NCBI GenBank assembly: GCA_965369635.1
Contig: CBDURC010000050.1
Location: 1-15,423 of the forward strand
Length of the DNA stretch: 15,423 nt
From: UBA3071 sp965369635
GTDB lineage: Bacteria; Chloroflexota; Anaerolineae; UBA3071
Direction: 5' to 3'
The position numbers were made by a program, and so were the translations under genes. Below the pieces are notes generated by a model. That model did not search any database. It saw nothing but the letters and a program-made list of their open reading frames with translations, and was not told where the DNA came from. Shown piece by piece: positions 8,301-14,260 of the stretch (positions within the stretch are counted from its first letter, which is position 1; each line of letters starts with the position of its first letter).

Positions 8301-8571
8301 ATCGTCCTTCGTCAGTGTAGACTTGCCCAATGTGGTGATCGAGACTATCAAACAGACCGAGGACGGGCAGGGCCTGATTGTGCGCTTGTACGAAAGCCAG
8401 CGGAAACGAGGCGAGTGCACGTTGAGCACCGCTTTCCCGCTGGCGGCAGCTTGGCGCACCAATCTGCTTGAGGAGAATCTGGAGTGCCTGGACGTGGGTG
8501 AACGCTGTGTGCGGTTCTTCATCAAGCCGTATCAGATACTGACTTTGCGGTTGCTGTCAGAACGTCAGTAG
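5395..8571 (+). CDS. GH38 family alpha-mannosidase
   Basis: Predicted to hydrolyse alpha-mannosidic bonds with retention and a bound divalent metal. Of 1058 residues, the catalytic barrel begins near residue 245. Key residues are visible: H252 and D254 in GHAHIDVAW (metal ligands), D366 in WLPDVFGY (nucleophile and ligand) and H585 in NQFHDIIPGSS (fourth ligand). GGMWVEADCN also fits GH38. Residues 1-240 are the usual N-terminal beta region; the rest is the middle and C-terminal beta-sandwich domains. No signal peptide is seen, so it should be cytoplasmic and act on imported glycans. Two repeat-like patches lie in frame in the C-terminal half (7420-7497 and 8249-8313). The start is uncertain: ATG 5395 gives the family-like MLHDIRWTSRKINQRL beginning after a weak AAGAGA; ATG 5377 is possible; TTG 5338 lies in the inverted repeat and is unlikely. 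Exact substrate is unknown; mannosylglycerate-type hydrolases also belong here. Confidence 0.93.
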   Translation: MLHDIRWTSRKINQRLRLIEPLAIRRRQPLPPFRHLKLDSPLAAPPVSPEADDADWQQIPWGTYWCEFNADFLLRTSFQISPDWSIDAPIALYLPIGEAGDFSHPEVLIHIDGVPYAACDRHHQEILLPQSLSDGAPHLLALHGWAGSLRNDRDARLLMRECALVQIDQPTRDFIALARVALGVADHLDENEPSRAHLYGALDEAFKVLDTRDPLGEPFYASVPLAHKVLREGVARAGAALDVNITAAGHAHIDVAWLWTLAQTRRKCGRTFYNVIRLMEQFPEFRFSQSQPQLYDFVWQEYPQLFEMIKQRVRDGRWEPLGGMWVEADCNITGGESLVRQFLLGRTFFREHFGADADAPVLWLPDVFGYAWNLPQLIKEAGLEYFFTIKLGWNQYNRLPYDSFWWQGLDGTRVLTHFSPTPPRAGVHASTYNANASPEQTLGTWHNFQQKDCGGPGVTPPLLMSFGYGDGGGGPTREMLENIREMGDFPATPHIRCGTVREFFRQLEAQVGERLPTWNGELYLENHRGTYTTQSRNKRANRKSEFLLHDAEYLAALASVIVPDYRYPHADLRHAWELVCLNQFHDIIPGSSIGPVYAESLQQYAEVREIGERVRDGALAAIAEMVEGDVLVVNPTSFGCSDPALWPDPGVGGQALQHPDGTPIAVQSVEGGLLLDIGYWPSYSITPLSTTSIPNIQYPISTLIATPTLLENDYLRVEFDTAGDIVRVYDKMNDREVLPAGAVANQFQAFEDRPLSPDAWDIDIFYDDKMWLADPADSVRVVESGPLRATLEVQRRILNSEYTQRVFLSHNSPRLDFDTTIQWSEGHILLKVAFPVDVLSPQATYEVQWGNVQRPTHRNTSWDWARFETCAQKWVDLSEGGYGVSLLNDCKYGHDVRDNVIRLTLLRSPTNPDPQADVGEHRFAYSLLSHSGRWNEQTVAGAYGLNDPLIVWTKDEGRRTNGEALVIGQSSFVSVDLPNVVIETIKQTEDGQGLIVRLYESQRKRGECTLSTAFPLAAAWRTNLLEENLECLDVGERCVRFFIKPYQILTLRLLSERQ
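7420..7497 (+). repeat. intragenic repeat patch 1 in the GH38 gene
   Basis: CAATACCCAATATC occurs twice in tandem (7469-7482 and 7483-7496). Upstream, GATATTGGATATTGG (7420-7434) is the reverse complement of 7475-7489 at 14 of 15 positions, so the patch can form a hairpin. It is AT-richer than the flanking gene and is read as DIGYWPSYSITPL...SIPNIQYPIST, a low-complexity linker between mannosidase domains. It looks like a short repeat that entered the gene without breaking the frame. Confidence 0.65.
8249..8313 (+). repeat. intragenic repeat patch 2 (GGACGAA x4 plus inverted copy)
   Basis: Four exact tandem copies of the heptamer GGACGAA run from 8249 to 8276. An inverted segment CGTCCTTCGTC (8303-8313) is an exact 11-base reverse complement of part of the array, and between them lies TGGTCATTGGTCAA. 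A 7-bp unit cycles through all reading frames, yet the gene stays open and reads WTKDEGRRTNGEALVIGQ. The array-plus-inverted-copy layout resembles a small palindromic repeat element sitting in a surface loop. Confidence 0.7.
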
Positions 8572-8597
8572 ATTTCATCTCATCGGGAGCAAGCACT

Positions 8598-9209
8598 GTG
8601 GTCAACTCGGAGCATACTGATTCTCGCTTTGCCCTTTATCTGATCCCACCTTACAGAATCGCCCGAGATGTGGCCGAGATTCACCGGCTGCTGCGCAAGC
8701 AATTTGGCTTCATCGCCGCCGAGCAGTTCCAGGTGCACGCCACGCTCAAGGGGTTCTTCAAGAAGATCGCCGGCCCATTGGATCCGCTCGTTGAACGGCT
8801 GGATGCTGTGTTCGCTGCATGGCGTCCTTTCCCCGTACACTTCGGCGGGTTCCGCATTGATAAGGTCGGCATAGGACTGGACATCTTCCGGATTGGCGAT
8901 GGCCTCAATGCCGAGATGATGGATCTGCGAGAGCGGGTGGTGGATGCTGTGCTTCCCTTCATTGCGCCTGATTGCGACTTCGTGGAGAAGGACTTGGGCG
9001 AGCCTTTTGAGGCGCACATCACGCTGGCCTTCCGTGACATCTCGCTATCTATGCACGATGATGTCTTGGCCTATCTGCGGGAAGCCCCGCTGCCTACCGA
9101 ACCTTTCGCCGCTGACACATTCCATTTCGTGGAGTTCCTCAGCCAGGACTGGGCGGGCGATTGGGCGCAGACGCTCTCCTGGCGGCTGCTCAAGGTGTGG
9201 CGGGTATAG
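8598..9209 (+). CDS. 2H phosphoesterase / 2'-5' RNA ligase family protein
   Basis: A 203-residue soluble protein with the two H-x-T motifs that define the 2H phosphoesterase fold: H47-A-T-L in EQFQVHATLKGFF and H140-I-T-L in EAHITLAFRD. In the superfamily (established) the paired His/Thr residues act on 2'-5' or cyclic phosphodiesters of RNA and nucleotides; several members have other or unknown substrates. The start is GTG 8598 with GGGAG (8585-8589) eight bases upstream; no ATG is available in frame before the domain. It lies 26 bp after the mannosidase stop and 10 bp before the glycosyltransferase, so it is almost certainly co-transcribed with them. A link to carbohydrate phosphodiester chemistry is suggested only by context. 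The spacing and length between motifs fit the family. Confidence 0.85.
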   Translation: MVNSEHTDSRFALYLIPPYRIARDVAEIHRLLRKQFGFIAAEQFQVHATLKGFFKKIAGPLDPLVERLDAVFAAWRPFPVHFGGFRIDKVGIGLDIFRIGDGLNAEMMDLRERVVDAVLPFIAPDCDFVEKDLGEPFEAHITLAFRDISLSMHDDVLAYLREAPLPTEPFAADTFHFVEFLSQDWAGDWAQTLSWRLLKVWRV

Positions 9210-9219
9210 GAGAGAGAAC

Positions 9220-10581
9220 ATGAAGACTATCGGCATCTTCCACTACCAAGTCGGCAGGACGGACGGGGTCTCGCTGGAGATTGACAAGTGGAAGCTCGTA
9301 TTGGAGGAGATGGGCCATACGGTGCATCTCTGCGCGGGTGACCTGGGCACAGTCGAGGGTACTCTGATTGAGGAGATGTACCACCACCGCCCCGATGCCG
9401 AGCGTCTCTACTACAACACATTCTGCAAGTTGAGCGATTACGCCGACGATGCGGCCTACAGGGCAGACCTGTTGCACCTTGCCGACGTCATTGAGCACAA
9501 GGTGCGAGACTTTGTGGAGGAGAAGGGGATTGACTTCCTCATCCCGCAGAATGTCTGGTCGGTGGCGGCCAATCCACCGGTCAGCATCGCCCTGGCGCGG
9601 GTGATGCGTGATTTGCAATTGCCGGCCCTGGCCCACAACCACGATTTCTACTGGGAGCGCACAGGCGGTGTGGCCCTGACCTGTGCCACGGCCATTGATC
9701 TGGCCGACAAATACCTGCCGCCCCGCGATCCGTTGGCCCACCATGTGGTCATCAACAGCCTGGCGCAGAGGGAACTGTACGAGCGCAAGGGGATCACGTC
9801 CAGCGTGGTGCCCAACGTCTTCGACTTCGATGAGCCCCCCTGGCAGGCTGACGAGTACAACCGGGGTTTCCGCTCGCGCATTGGGTTGAGGGACAATGAC
9901 GTTTTCATACTGCAGGCCACCCGCATCGTCGAGCGCAAAGGGATTGAACTGGCCGTGGATTTCGTCAAGGCGCTGGATAGCCCCAAGCGGCGAGCAGTGC
10001 TCAAATCGCGTGGCCTGTACGACGGACGTGTGTTCGATGATGATAGTCGCATTGTGCTGGTGCTGGCGGGGTACGCACGGGACGATGTGACGGGAGGCTA
10101 CGTCAGCCGGCTGAAGCAGAAGATCGCTCGGGCGGGTGTTGATGCCCTGTTCATCGAGGATGCGGTCGGAGGGCAGCGACAGACACGACGGGGGCAGAAG
10201 ATCTACTCGCTGTGGGATACCTACGTCTTTGCGGACTTCGTCACCTATCCCAGCCTGTGGGAAGGCTGGGGCAACCAGTTCTTGGAGGCATTGCGGGCCA
10301 AGCTCCCGCTGCTGTTGTTTGAGTACCCCGTCTACCGGGCGGACATCAAGGACAAAGGCTTTCGCGTAGTGACACTGGGCTCCCAGATCACAGGGAGGGA
10401 CGATCTGGGGCTGGCCCAAGTGGAATCGGCGGTCATTGAGGCGGCAGCGGGCCAGGCGGTGGAACTGCTATGCGATGCCCGGTTGCGCCAGGAGACCGTC
10501 GAGCACAACTTCCAGGTAGGCCGGCAGCACCATTCGCTGGAGGCCTTGCAGGGCTACCTGGCGCGGCTGATGGAGGATTGA
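9220..10581 (+). CDS. glycosyltransferase, GT-B fold, GT4-like
   Basis: This 453-residue enzyme would transfer a sugar from a nucleotide- or phosphate-activated donor. The N-terminal Rossmann half starts directly with KTIGIFHYQVGRTDGVSLEI and includes ALAHNHDFYWERTGG, a likely acceptor/catalytic His loop. The donor half contains LQATRIVERKGIELA, with R235 and K240 placed to bind donor phosphates, and the GT4 E-x7-E motif with E348 and E356 in WEGWGNQFLEAL. There is no signal or membrane segment, so it acts in the cytoplasm or at the membrane surface. I chose ATG 9220 because AGGAGAG lies just upstream overlapping the previous stop; the upstream extension of the frame runs inside the 2H gene. 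Donor and acceptor are unknown; adjacency to GH38 suggests mannose chemistry. It is the last gene before a strong terminator. Confidence 0.88.
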   Translation: MKTIGIFHYQVGRTDGVSLEIDKWKLVLEEMGHTVHLCAGDLGTVEGTLIEEMYHHRPDAERLYYNTFCKLSDYADDAAYRADLLHLADVIEHKVRDFVEEKGIDFLIPQNVWSVAANPPVSIALARVMRDLQLPALAHNHDFYWERTGGVALTCATAIDLADKYLPPRDPLAHHVVINSLAQRELYERKGITSSVVPNVFDFDEPPWQADEYNRGFRSRIGLRDNDVFILQATRIVERKGIELAVDFVKALDSPKRRAVLKSRGLYDGRVFDDDSRIVLVLAGYARDDVTGGYVSRLKQKIARAGVDALFIEDAVGGQRQTRRGQKIYSLWDTYVFADFVTYPSLWEGWGNQFLEALRAKLPLLLFEYPVYRADIKDKGFRVVTLGSQITGRDDLGLAQVESAVIEAAAGQAVELLCDARLRQETVEHNFQVGRQHHSLEALQGYLARLMED

Positions 10582-10638
10582 GAAAGCCGCACTCAGGCCG
10601 AAGAGCGCCTTCCTTCTGGGGATTTGCCGTCCTGTCTT

Positions 10639-10667
10639 GGACCATGCACTCGTGCAGGGTCCTTTTT
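10639..10667 (+). terminator. intrinsic terminator of the GH38-glycosyltransferase operon
   Basis: GGACC (10639-10643) plus TGCAC (10645-10649) pair with GTGCA (10652-10656) plus GGTCC (10658-10662), interrupted by one A/G mismatch. Five T residues follow at 10663-10667. It lies 58 bp after the glycosyltransferase stop and marks the end of the operon that began at about 422. Confidence 0.88.
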
Positions 10668-10724
10668 GGTATAAGAGTCGGTAACATTATCATTTGATTT
10701 GACACGAGTTGCGCCCGGTGTCCC

Positions 10725-11045
10725 TTGAGGCGCCAGGGGAGGAAGACCGTACGCAATGGAAGAAGAACCGCCGTCAAGTATCCACCTGTCAAGGCCAATA
10801 ACGAGGCCAAATTGGAGGAAGTGGAAAAGGAGTTGGAGCGACGACAAAGCGACAGGAGAAGCGCACCCACTAACTCGCTCAAGTTGGGTGTGCGGGAACT
10901 GAAGAAGCTGGCCAAGGATCTGAAAGCGAGCATCAGTAGGGCCACAGGCCGGCTGGCTGAATTGGACGCCCTCATCACCTGGGGAGATGGGAATGGTCCA
11001 CTCGAAACCTTAGAATTTGCGCCAGAAGCGCCAAGTGACTATTGA
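10725..11045 (+). CDS. doubtful small coiled-coil protein or gene remnant
   Basis: The frame reads up to 106 residues, very rich in Lys, Arg and Glu, with heptad-like helices (NEAKLEEVEKELERRQSD, then GVRELKKLAKDLKASISRATGRLAEL) suggesting a coiled coil. I do not recognise a family. The start is the problem: only TTG 10725 opens the frame and it lacks a ribosome site. A good GGGGAGGAAG (10737-10746) serves an ATG at 10756 that is in another frame and reads only 48 codons. This may be a gene with a small indel near its start, or a chance open frame. Its stop codon overlaps the -35 box of the next promoter. The preceding 10668-10724 stretch holds nothing I can identify. Confidence 0.35.
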   Translation: MRRQGRKTVRNGRRTAVKYPPVKANNEAKLEEVEKELERRQSDRRSAPTNSLKLGVRELKKLAKDLKASISRATGRLAELDALITWGDGNGPLETLEFAPEAPSDY

Positions 11046-11070
11046 CAAAAGGGCATTTTTGTGGTATAAT
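11042..11070 (+). promoter_or_regulatory. consensus sigma-70 promoter of the lacI-type regulator
   Basis: A perfect TTGACA (11042-11047) and a perfect TATAAT (11065-11070) are separated by the ideal 17 bp. Transcription should start near 11077, about 40 nt before the regulator start codon. It is the second exact-consensus promoter in the window and, like the first, is overlapped by a CG-centred operator. Confidence 0.92.
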
Positions 11071-11072
11071 TT

Positions 11073-11088
11073 ATGCAACCGTTTGGGT
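11073..11088 (+). promoter_or_regulatory. autoregulatory operator candidate for the LacI-type regulator
   Basis: ATGCAACCGTTTGGGT is centred on CpG 11080/11081 and covers the predicted start site. It matches the well-known PurR operator ACGCAAACGTTTGCGT at 13 of 16 positions, although its own symmetry is imperfect (4 of 7 half-site positions). The regulator encoded directly downstream has a PurR/GalR-like recognition helix, so negative autoregulation is a reasonable inference. Confidence 0.6.
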
Positions 11089-11116
11089 AGTTCTTGCACA
11101 AAAGAGCAAGAGAGCA

Positions 11117-12163
11117 ATGATGGTCCCCACTATCAAGGACGTCGCTGCCAAAGCTGGAGTCTCCCCCTCCACCGTCTCGCGGGTGCTCAATGACCGCCCC
11201 GGCATCAGCACTCAGACCCGTGAGCGGGTGCTTCGCGTTACACGGCAATTGGGCTTCTCTCCCTCTCCAGTGGCTCGCAGCCTTGCCACCGCACGCGCCT
11301 ATTGTGTCGGTTTCATGGGCTACAAATACGGCGCCGTTCTACCGCCTGATCTCGGGCTCAGCAGCGCCGCCCCCGGTATCCTCGAAGGCATAGACGAAGA
11401 GCTGAGTAAGCACGGTTACCACATGCTCACTACCTATGTGGATCGGGAAGCGATGAAAGGGCTCAACACGCCCAACGCGGTCCATCAGGGCCGGGTGGAT
11501 GGGCTGATCTTGAACGGGCCGGCTATTCGCCCTCGCTTCATCTTCCAACTGCAAAGCACCGGCCTTCCCATCGTCCTCGTAGATAACAGGCTGAATGAAA
11601 CGGCTATGGATTGCGTCTTATGCGATAACGAAGGTGGCGCTTACCAGGCGGTCAAACACCTCATAGAAGAGCATAACCACCAGCATATCATCTTCCTCTC
11701 CGGCCCAGCGGAGTGGCTTAGCAGCCGTGAGCGTGCCGCCGGATACTGTCGCGCCTTGAAAGAGGCCGGGCTTGAGCCCCACATCATATTTATGCCCAGC
11801 ACGATCATAGAGACCGGCCGTCAGGCTATACCCACTGCCTTGGAGGAGTATCCCAATCTGACCGCGGTTATGGCGGTCAACGACGCTACCGCTGTGGGGG
11901 CTATCCAGGCCTGCCAGCAGGCAGGCCGCGCCGTTCCCGATGAGGTTGCGGTCATAGGCTTTGACAACGGACCCTGGGCTCAGATGAACACGCCTCCCCT
12001 TACCACGGTCCGCATCTGCTGGCACGAGATCGGCGTCCAGGCCGCCCGGCGCGTGGTAGACTTGATCGTGCGGCCACATTTGGCCCCGATGCGCATCTCG
12101 TTGGCCACCGAATTGGTGGTCAGACGTTCGTGTGGTTGTTCGAAGGGTGGTCATTCAGCTTGA
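11117..12163 (+). CDS. LacI/GalR-family transcriptional regulator
   Basis: A 348-residue sugar-responsive DNA-binding protein, usually a repressor. The helix-turn-helix is complete: TIKDVAAKAGVSPSTVSRVL at about residues 5-24, followed by NDRPGISTQTRERV and a hinge helix in SPVARSLATARA. The rest is the periplasmic-binding-protein-like effector domain, with GLILNGPAIRP, GLPIVLVDNRL, CDNEGGAYQAVKHLIE, VMAVNDATAVGAI and VAVIGFDNGPWA; it ends in the typical TELVVRRSCG. I chose ATG 11117 (ATG 11120 is adjacent) because the domain begins right there; the longer frame back to TTG 11042 would start inside the -35 box. The upstream ribosome site is weak (AAGAGAG). Probable targets are its own promoter and the 388-415 promoter. 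The effector is unknown. The Dpp-type transporter follows after 110 bp. Confidence 0.94.
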   Translation: MMVPTIKDVAAKAGVSPSTVSRVLNDRPGISTQTRERVLRVTRQLGFSPSPVARSLATARAYCVGFMGYKYGAVLPPDLGLSSAAPGILEGIDEELSKHGYHMLTTYVDREAMKGLNTPNAVHQGRVDGLILNGPAIRPRFIFQLQSTGLPIVLVDNRLNETAMDCVLCDNEGGAYQAVKHLIEEHNHQHIIFLSGPAEWLSSRERAAGYCRALKEAGLEPHIIFMPSTIIETGRQAIPTALEEYPNLTAVMAVNDATAVGAIQACQQAGRAVPDEVAVIGFDNGPWAQMNTPPLTTVRICWHEIGVQAARRVVDLIVRPHLAPMRISLATELVVRRSCGCSKGGHSA

Positions 12164-12180
12164 GGAGGAGGTGATGTGCA

Positions 12181-12255
12181 ATGGTCTTTCTTCGTAGGCA
12201 ATCGGCAAGATCAGGCGAGGTCTCTGTGGTTCGCCTGACGGTTCTTTCAACATAA
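12181..12255 (+). CDS. possible 24-residue leader peptide before the Dpp-type binding protein
   Basis: GAGGAGGAGGT (12162-12172) provides a strong ribosome site eight bases before an ATG opening a 24-codon frame (MVFLRRQSARSGEVSVVRLTVLST) that stops at TAA 12253-12255, just before the next ribosome site. The frame contains a perfect 8-bp stem TCAGGCGA (12211-12218)/TCGCCTGA (12231-12238) with a 12-nt loop. The layout would suit a translated leader that modulates the downstream gene, but no codon run or known motif identifies one. It could equally be chance. Confidence 0.25.
   Translation: MVFLRRQSARSGEVSVVRLTVLST
12211..12238 (+). promoter_or_regulatory. hairpin in the leader of the Dpp-type transporter
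   Basis: TCAGGCGA and TCGCCTGA form an exact 8-bp inverted repeat around a 12-nt loop. It is followed by CGGTTCTTTC and not by a T run, so it is not a clear terminator for the lacI-type gene. I see no convincing promoter in the 110-bp gap, which suggests read-through from the regulator promoter with this hairpin as a possible control point. Confidence 0.45.
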
Positions 12256-12273
12256 ATAGGGAGGAAGTTAAAA

Positions 12274-14157
12274 ATGTCGCGCAAACTGTCTGCTTTACTG
12301 ATCCTGGTGATGGCAGCTAGCCTGCTGGCTGGCTGCCCCGCGCCCACCCCTCAGATCATTGAGGTCGAGAAACAGGTGGTGGTCGAGAAGATCGTCGTCG
12401 AGACCGTCGAGGTGATCAAGGAGGTGCCGGTCGAGAAGATCGTCGAGAAGATCGTCGAGAAGCCGGTTGAGGTTGAGGTGGTCGTCACCGCCACGCCGCC
12501 TCCCGCCGGGCCGGCGGTGTTCAGCCTTGCCTGCGGGTGGGATCCCCCGCCGGCCTACAACGGTAACCCCTTCGCCCCGGGCGGTGTCGGGTGTGCCTGG
12601 TGGTTCGCCTTCGAGCCCCTCTTCTACTACATCCCCCTCGCCGAGGAGTACTTGCCCCGCCTGGGAGTGGAGTATGAGGAGACGAAGGATGCCCTCACCA
12701 TCAAGCTCCGGGAGGGGGTGACCTGGCACGATGGGACGCCGTTCACATCGAAGGACGTCGAGACGACCTACAAGATCTTGTATCTTTGGAGACGGCCCGT
12801 CTGGACGTACCTCGAAAAGATCGAGACCCCGGATGACTACACCGTCGTGTTCCATTGGGAGACACCTACCCCCTTCGGCATGAAGCTCGTGGTTGCCGAT
12901 CCCATACTGTGGTCCCATCATCTCTTCGGGGAATTCGCCGATAAGATTGACGTGACCGTAGCGGCCGATGAGGAGCCCAACGCAACGGTCCTGACGGAGC
13001 TTAAAGAGTTCAAGCCTGCGCTCCCCGTAGGCACGGCTCCCTTCAAGATGGAGCAGGCCCCCACTGCCTCGGACATGACCCTGGTCAAGTATGCAGATCA
13101 CTACCTCGCTGACAAGATCGAATTTGATCAGGTCAAGGCCCTCTACCAGAGGAAAAATGAGGTATGGTGGGCCTACATGATGTACGGGGAGATAGACGCC
13201 GGGCACCCGGCCACGGCCAAGGACCTCTGGGAGCAGATCATGAAAATGCAGCCGGGGCTGGAGATGGCCTACCCGACCGACCTGGCGGGGTTCGCCCTGG
13301 CCTTCAACCTGCGAATGGCCCCCTTCAACGATCTAAAGTTCCGCCAGGCTATCGCCTATGCCATTGACAGGGAACAACTGGCGGAGATCGTCCTGTGGGC
13401 TGGTCTGCCCGTGACCGATTATGCCACCGGCCTGCTCGAATCCATGAGGGCTCCCTGGGCCTCCGATGAGTGGATGAAGGAGAATCTGACCGACTACTCC
13501 TACAACCCGGACAAGGCAGCAGCCCTGTTAGAGGAGCTTGGCTACAAGAAGGGGGATGATGGCATCTGGGAGGACGCAGCGGGCAAGGATCTCTCCTTCG
13601 AGCTCGTTTGCCACGCCGGCTACTCCGAGTGGGTGATCGCCATTGACAACATCGCCTCCCAGTTGAAGGAGTTCGGCATCATCATCGAGCCCGTGACCCG
13701 GCCCGGCTCGGTCTACTGGACGTCCATCCGGGCTGGGGAGTTCGATCTCTGCATGGAGTGGACGATGACCTCGTGGAGGTATGCTCACCCCTGGGCAGAG
13801 ATGCATCGCACCCTTCACCCCAAGGGCGACACCGGCATGACGACCGGTATAACCGAGATAGACCTGATCGGGCCCGATGGCGAAGTGGTGGATGCGGAGG
13901 CCCTGGTGGATGAGCTGGGCGCGGAGTTCGACCTCGCTAAGCAGGAGGAGCTGGTGCATACACTGGCCTGGATCCACAACGAGAACCTGCCTGTGCTCCC
14001 CTTCATCGAGAAGAAGCTGTTCATCTACCACCTCGATGGGACGCGCGTCACGGGTTGGCCCGATGCAGACGATCCCCTCTGGCTGCTCGGCCCCGGTGGA
14101 ATCGAGCGCCTCTACGTCATGTTCATGGGCGAGGGCATCATCCACGCCGTCAAGTAG
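12274..14157 (+). CDS. ABC transporter substrate-binding lipoprotein, family 5 (Dpp/Opp type)
   Basis: A 627-residue lipoprotein of the SBP_bac_5 class, which binds peptides, nickel, or in many bacteria oligosaccharides. The signal ends in lipobox L18-A-G-C21. Residues 22 to about 72 are a Val/Glu/Lys tether starting PAPTPQIIEV and ending VVVTATPPP, close to the tether of the sugar-binding protein and sharing a 33-nt identical block with it. Family-5 landmarks are LGVEYEETKDALTIKLREGVTWHDGTPFTSKDV, then PVGTAPFKME, FAFNLRMAPFNDLKFRQAIAYAIDREQLA, and YNPDKAAALLEELGYKKGDDGIWEDAAGK. GGGAGG (12259-12264) lies nine bases before the ATG. The ligand cannot be read; the position beside a LacI-type regulator and a mannosidase operon favours a carbohydrate. 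A terminator follows before the permease genes. Confidence 0.93.
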   Translation: MSRKLSALLILVMAASLLAGCPAPTPQIIEVEKQVVVEKIVVETVEVIKEVPVEKIVEKIVEKPVEVEVVVTATPPPAGPAVFSLACGWDPPPAYNGNPFAPGGVGCAWWFAFEPLFYYIPLAEEYLPRLGVEYEETKDALTIKLREGVTWHDGTPFTSKDVETTYKILYLWRRPVWTYLEKIETPDDYTVVFHWETPTPFGMKLVVADPILWSHHLFGEFADKIDVTVAADEEPNATVLTELKEFKPALPVGTAPFKMEQAPTASDMTLVKYADHYLADKIEFDQVKALYQRKNEVWWAYMMYGEIDAGHPATAKDLWEQIMKMQPGLEMAYPTDLAGFALAFNLRMAPFNDLKFRQAIAYAIDREQLAEIVLWAGLPVTDYATGLLESMRAPWASDEWMKENLTDYSYNPDKAAALLEELGYKKGDDGIWEDAAGKDLSFELVCHAGYSEWVIAIDNIASQLKEFGIIIEPVTRPGSVYWTSIRAGEFDLCMEWTMTSWRYAHPWAEMHRTLHPKGDTGMTTGITEIDLIGPDGEVVDAEALVDELGAEFDLAKQEELVHTLAWIHNENLPVLPFIEKKLFIYHLDGTRVTGWPDADDPLWLLGPGGIERLYVMFMGEGIIHAVK

Positions 14158-14203
14158 GCTGGATCGCCTGGACGAGGTGCAACCTGAGCAGGTAGCCCTT
14201 TGG

Positions 14204-14246
14204 AGAGGTGTGCCCCCGGGCATAGGAGAAGGGGCACACCTCTTTT
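14204..14246 (+). terminator. intrinsic terminator after the family-5 binding-protein gene
   Basis: AGAGGTGTGCCCC (14204-14216) and GGGGCACACCTCT (14231-14243) form a perfect 13-bp stem with a 14-nt loop, followed by TTT and AACA. It is 46 bp after the stop codon while the permease continues downstream, the same arrangement as at 1990-2028. Partial termination would favour production of binding protein over membrane subunits. Confidence 0.85.
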
Positions 14247-14260
14247 AACACCGAATATGT

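Noticed and set aside
7420..8313. CRISPR array suggested by the short repeats in the mannosidase gene
   Set aside because: The units are 7 and 14 bp, in direct tandem with no spacers, and lie inside a coding frame.
9190..10419. 409-codon minus-strand open frame opposite the glycosyltransferase
   Set aside because: Mirror frame of a gene with clear GT-B motifs; no domain or ribosome site of its own.
10694..10725. TTGACA at 10699-10704 as a promoter for the small coiled-coil frame
   Set aside because: No acceptable -10 box lies 15-19 bases downstream; the sequence there is TCCCTTGAGG-like.
11042..11116. N-terminal extension of the LacI-type regulator to TTG 11042
   Set aside because: This TTG is the -35 box of the promoter, and the extension would be upstream of the transcription start.
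12295..13206. 303-codon minus-strand open frame opposite the family-5 binding protein
   Set aside because: Its repetitive LLDDLLDRHLLDHLDD part is simply the antisense reading of the Val/Glu/Lys tether repeats.
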